This document shows positions 5,228-7,993 of a stretch of 7,993 nucleotides of DNA, piece by piece (position 1 is the stretch's first letter; the number at the start of each line of letters is the position of its first letter). The DNA comes from Pseudomonadota bacterium. GTDB lineage: Bacteria > Pseudomonadota > Alphaproteobacteria > Rhodospirillales > Casp-alpha2. The translations under genes and the position numbers were made by a program. The stretch is taken from positions 1 through 7,993 of the forward strand of contig JAQBZY010000046.1 of NCBI GenBank assembly GCA_027620395.1, read 5' to 3'. The notes below the pieces were generated by a model. It searched no databases and was not told the DNA's origin. It saw only the letters and a list, made by a program, of their open reading frames with translations.

Positions 5228-7993
5228 ATGCGGCTTCCAATCGGCGGCAGGATAGACAGATCGGTCGAACTTCGCATGACTTTCGACGGACACCCCGTGC
5301 CGGCCCATCCCGGCGACACCCTGGCGTCGGCGCTGCTGGCGAACGGCCACACGATAGTCGGACGGAGCTTCAAGTACCACAGGCCGCGCGGCATTTTCAG
5401 CGCCGGTGTCGAGGAGCCGAACGCGCTCGTTACTCTGCGTGACGGCCCGCGCTCGGAGCCGAACACCCGCGCGACCTCCATCGAGGCCTATGACGGCCTC
5501 GTCGCGACCGGGCAGAACGGGTGGCCGAGTGTCCGCTTCGATGTCGCCGCGTTGTACGGCCTGTTCTCTCCGTTCCTCGCCGCCGGATTCTATTACAAGA
5601 CGTTCATCGGTCCGTTTCGCGGCACGTCCTATTGGATGTTCTTCGAACGCCTGATCCGGAAGGCGGCGGGGCTTGGCGCGGCGAGCGTCCTCCCGGACCC
5701 GGACCATTACGAAAGGGTGAACGCCTTCTGCGATGTGCTGGTCATCGGCTCCGGCCCGGCCGGACTCGCCGCCGCCCTTGCCGCCGGCAGAAGCGGTGCC
5801 CGCGTGATGCTGGTGGAACAGGACTTCGAACTCGGCGGCTCCCTGTTGCTGCAACCGGCCGGCGGCGCCGCGGACAACTGGCGCGGCGTCATCATCGAGG
5901 AACTGCGTCGAATGCCCAACGTCCGCATCCTACCCAGGACGACCGCATTCGGTGCTTACGACGATGACGTCTTCGGCCTCGTCGAACGCGTCGGCGACGC
6001 CACCGCGACGCCGACGGAAGATCAGCCTCGGCAACGCTTCCTCGTGCTCCGCACCAAACGGGCTATCGTCGCGGCCGGCGCGATCGAGCAGCCGATTGCC
6101 TTTGGAAGCAACGATCTGCCGGGAATCATGCTGGCCGGCGCGGTCAGGGCTTACCTCAACCGGTTCGCGGTTCTGGTTGGACGCCGGTTCGTCGTCGCCA
6201 CGAACAACGACAGCGCCTACGCCACCGCCTACGATCTGCTGAAATCCGGCGCGACAGTCACCGTCGCCGATTCCCGGCCGGCGCCCGGTCCCGTTGCGGA
6301 CTCACTGCGCGCCGCCGGTGCCGAGGTCCTTCCGGGCCATGTCATCCTGCAAGCCAGCGGGCGCGGCCGCGTCAGCGGGGTCGACCTCGGCCCCGCCGAT
6401 ATCGCCAGCGGCGCCGGAGACTGGATATCCATATCCTGCGACGCCGTCGCCGTTTCCGGTGGTTGGATGCCGTCGCTGCATCTCTGGAGTCATCGCTACG
6501 GCAAACCCATCTACGACAGCGAAAGGAACACCTTCGTGCACGTCGCCGACGCCGGCGCGACGCTGCAATGCGCCGGTGGCACGCTGGCAATAAACAGGCT
6601 TGCGGCCGCGATTGCCGACGGTTACGGCGCCGGCATCCGGGCGGCGGAAGCCGTCGGCTGCCAAGCGGCCACGTCAGCCGCGCCGGCGCTGGACGTGCCG
6701 GAGATCGGCGGCGACTGGTCCCATACGCCCTTGCCGCCAAGGTCATCCCGGACGGTGGCAAGGAATACTTTCGTCGATTTCCAGCACGACGTGACCCTCG
6801 ACGATGTCGACCTCGCGTATCGCGAGGGATACGCCGCTATCGAGCACTTGAAACGCTACACGACGGCCGGCATGGCGACCGATCAGGGCAAGACATCCAA
6901 CCTGAATGCCCTGATCCGGGTCGGCGAACTGCGAGGCGACGGTCCGGCGCCGGCCGGCACGACCACCTACCGTCCACCCTATACGCCGCAAACCATTGGT
7001 GCCATCGTCGGTCACGCGCACGGACGCCGTTACCGCCCGACGCGGCTGACGCCGATGCACGGCTGGCATCTCGCGGCCGGCGCGACGATGACCGAGGCCG
7101 GGGATTGGATGCAGCCGTGGTATTATCCGAATGCTGGCGAGACCCTCAACGACGCCTTCCTGCGCGAGGCCCGCAACGTCCGATCCAACGTCGGCATCGT
7201 CGACGTCTCGACCCTTGGTAAGATCGCCGTGCAAGGCCCCGACGCGGCCACTTTCCTGGACCGCGTATACGTCAACAAGTGGTCAAATCTGGCAGTCGGA
7301 AGCGTCCGCTACGGGATCATGCTTCGCGACGACGGATTCGTCTTCGACGACGGGACGACGGCGCGCATCGCCGAACACGATTATTTCATGACGACGACGA
7401 CCGCCAACGCCGGGAAAGTCATGTCCTTCCTGGAGCATCTCCTGCAGACCGCGTGGCGCGATCTCCGCGTCCATGTGACAAGCGTGACCGACCAGTGGTC
7501 GGCCGTGGCCGTCGCCGGACCGAATTCACGGACCCTCCTCGAGGCCGTGGCGACGGACGCCGACGTTTCGGCGGCGGGATTGCCCAGCGGCCACCTGACG
7601 CACGCGGAGATCGGCGGCGCGCCCGTCCGGATCCACCGCATGAGCTATTCCGGTGAACTCGCTTACGAAATATTCATTCCGTCCGGCTTCGGACAGCACG
7701 CGTGGGACCGCCTCGTTGAGGCCGGTCGGCGGTTCGGCATAACCCCATACGGGTTGGAGGCAGTCGGCGCGATGCGTATCGAGAAGGGCCATGTCGCCGG
7801 CAACGAACTCGACGGACGGACCACGTTGAGAGATTTGGGATTGGAGAAATTCGCATCGAAGACGAAGCCTTTCATCGGCGGCGTCCTCAGCCAGCGGGAA
7901 ATGCTAATCGACCGGTCACGGCCTTGCCTCGTTGGCTTGCAGGTTCACGGCGGCACGGGAGTGGCGTCGGGTGCGCTCCTCTACGCCAAGGGG
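5228..7993 (+). CDS. soxA: Sarcosine oxidase alpha subunit, 3' end outside window
   Basis: An uninterrupted frame of 922 codons runs to the right edge; family members have about 1000 residues, so roughly 70-80 are missing. The alpha subunit binds NAD and tetrahydrofolate, passing the methyl carbon on as methylenetetrahydrofolate. The N terminus (RLPIGGRID, then GDTLASALLANG and GRSFKYHRPRGI) is the ferredoxin-like domain, with no cluster cysteines, as normal for SoxA. A dinucleotide-binding fold follows, with GSGPAG at 174-179, and AAGAIEQP and NDLPGIMLAGAVRAYLNR are typical. The central SoxA segment with FVDFQHDVT and TAGMATDQGKTSN (to about 557) precedes a GcvT-like folate-binding region from about residue 600, with LTPMHGWH, GIVDVSTLGKIAVQGPDA, SGELAYE and RIEKGHV (850-856). 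The start at 5228 is preferred because of GGAGG at 5213-5217; 5219 would add MTI. The gamma subunit gene would be expected next. Confidence 0.94.
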   Translation, partial: MRLPIGGRIDRSVELRMTFDGHPVPAHPGDTLASALLANGHTIVGRSFKYHRPRGIFSAGVEEPNALVTLRDGPRSEPNTRATSIEAYDGLVATGQNGWPSVRFDVAALYGLFSPFLAAGFYYKTFIGPFRGTSYWMFFERLIRKAAGLGAASVLPDPDHYERVNAFCDVLVIGSGPAGLAAALAAGRSGARVMLVEQDFELGGSLLLQPAGGAADNWRGVIIEELRRMPNVRILPRTTAFGAYDDDVFGLVERVGDATATPTEDQPRQRFLVLRTKRAIVAAGAIEQPIAFGSNDLPGIMLAGAVRAYLNRFAVLVGRRFVVATNNDSAYATAYDLLKSGATVTVADSRPAPGPVADSLRAAGAEVLPGHVILQASGRGRVSGVDLGPADIASGAGDWISISCDAVAVSGGWMPSLHLWSHRYGKPIYDSERNTFVHVADAGATLQCAGGTLAINRLAAAIADGYGAGIRAAEAVGCQAATSAAPALDVPEIGGDWSHTPLPPRSSRTVARNTFVDFQHDVTLDDVDLAYREGYAAIEHLKRYTTAGMATDQGKTSNLNALIRVGELRGDGPAPAGTTTYRPPYTPQTIGAIVGHAHGRRYRPTRLTPMHGWHLAAGATMTEAGDWMQPWYYPNAGETLNDAFLREARNVRSNVGIVDVSTLGKIAVQGPDAATFLDRVYVNKWSNLAVGSVRYGIMLRDDGFVFDDGTTARIAEHDYFMTTTTANAGKVMSFLEHLLQTAWRDLRVHVTSVTDQWSAVAVAGPNSRTLLEAVATDADVSAAGLPSGHLTHAEIGGAPVRIHRMSYSGELAYEIFIPSGFGQHAWDRLVEAGRRFGITPYGLEAVGAMRIEKGHVAGNELDGRTTLRDLGLEKFASKTKPFIGGVLSQREMLIDRSRPCLVGLQVHGGTGVASGALLYAKG

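Noticed and set aside
5084..5854. 256-codon minus-strand frame over soxD and soxA
   Set aside because: It is the complement of conserved SoxD and SoxA codons and shows no motif of its own.
6463..7221. 252-codon open frame on the plus strand inside soxA
   Set aside because: It is in another frame of soxA, is extremely Arg-rich and lacks any domain; soxA itself reads through without a break.
1..7993. CRISPR array, tRNA or rRNA gene, transposon, phage or defence system
   Set aside because: No spaced repeat array, no cloverleaf, no transposase or terminal repeats, and no nuclease, toxin or defence motif was seen; nearly all bases are explained by metabolic genes.

Overview
This GC-rich window carries five protein genes. 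It looks like bacterial chromosome, most likely from a proteobacterium and probably an alphaproteobacterium. That guess rests on the high GC content, the form of the sarcosine oxidase operon and the threonine-synthase-like protein, which resembles alphaproteobacterial ones I remember; no marker gene here fixes the taxon.

Left part: a minus-strand gene for a flavoprotein of the dimethylglycine/sarcosine dehydrogenase family starts at 1097 and runs out of the left edge. It diverges from a plus-strand gene for a PLP enzyme of the threonine synthase family (about 1330-2523). The roughly 230-base gap between them contains a perfect 6+3+6 dyad that fits the T-N11-A box of LysR-type regulators.

Middle: a minus-strand LysR-family regulator gene (2554-3534) ends tail to tail with the PLP gene, 30 bases apart. 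It diverges from the operon to its right, with two short dyads in the shared gap.

Right part: a tight soxB-soxD-soxA operon (3687-7993) encodes the beta, delta and alpha subunits of heterotetrameric sarcosine oxidase. The recognisable cofactor and metal residues are present in SoxB and SoxD. SoxA is open at the right edge and lacks roughly its last 70-80 residues. The gamma subunit gene (soxG) would be expected just outside.

Reading as a whole: the two flavoenzymes both belong to families that oxidatively demethylate N-methyl amino acids (dimethylglycine to sarcosine to glycine, with one-carbon transfer to tetrahydrofolate), so the window looks like a catabolic island for methylated amines or amino acids under a LysR regulator. 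The PLP enzyme is the unexpected member. Its altered C-terminal motif and its setting make a catabolic role on a beta-substituted or hydroxy amino acid possible, but this is inference. I see no CRISPR array, tRNA or rRNA gene, insertion sequence, phage gene or defence system, and no strong case for an entirely new system.
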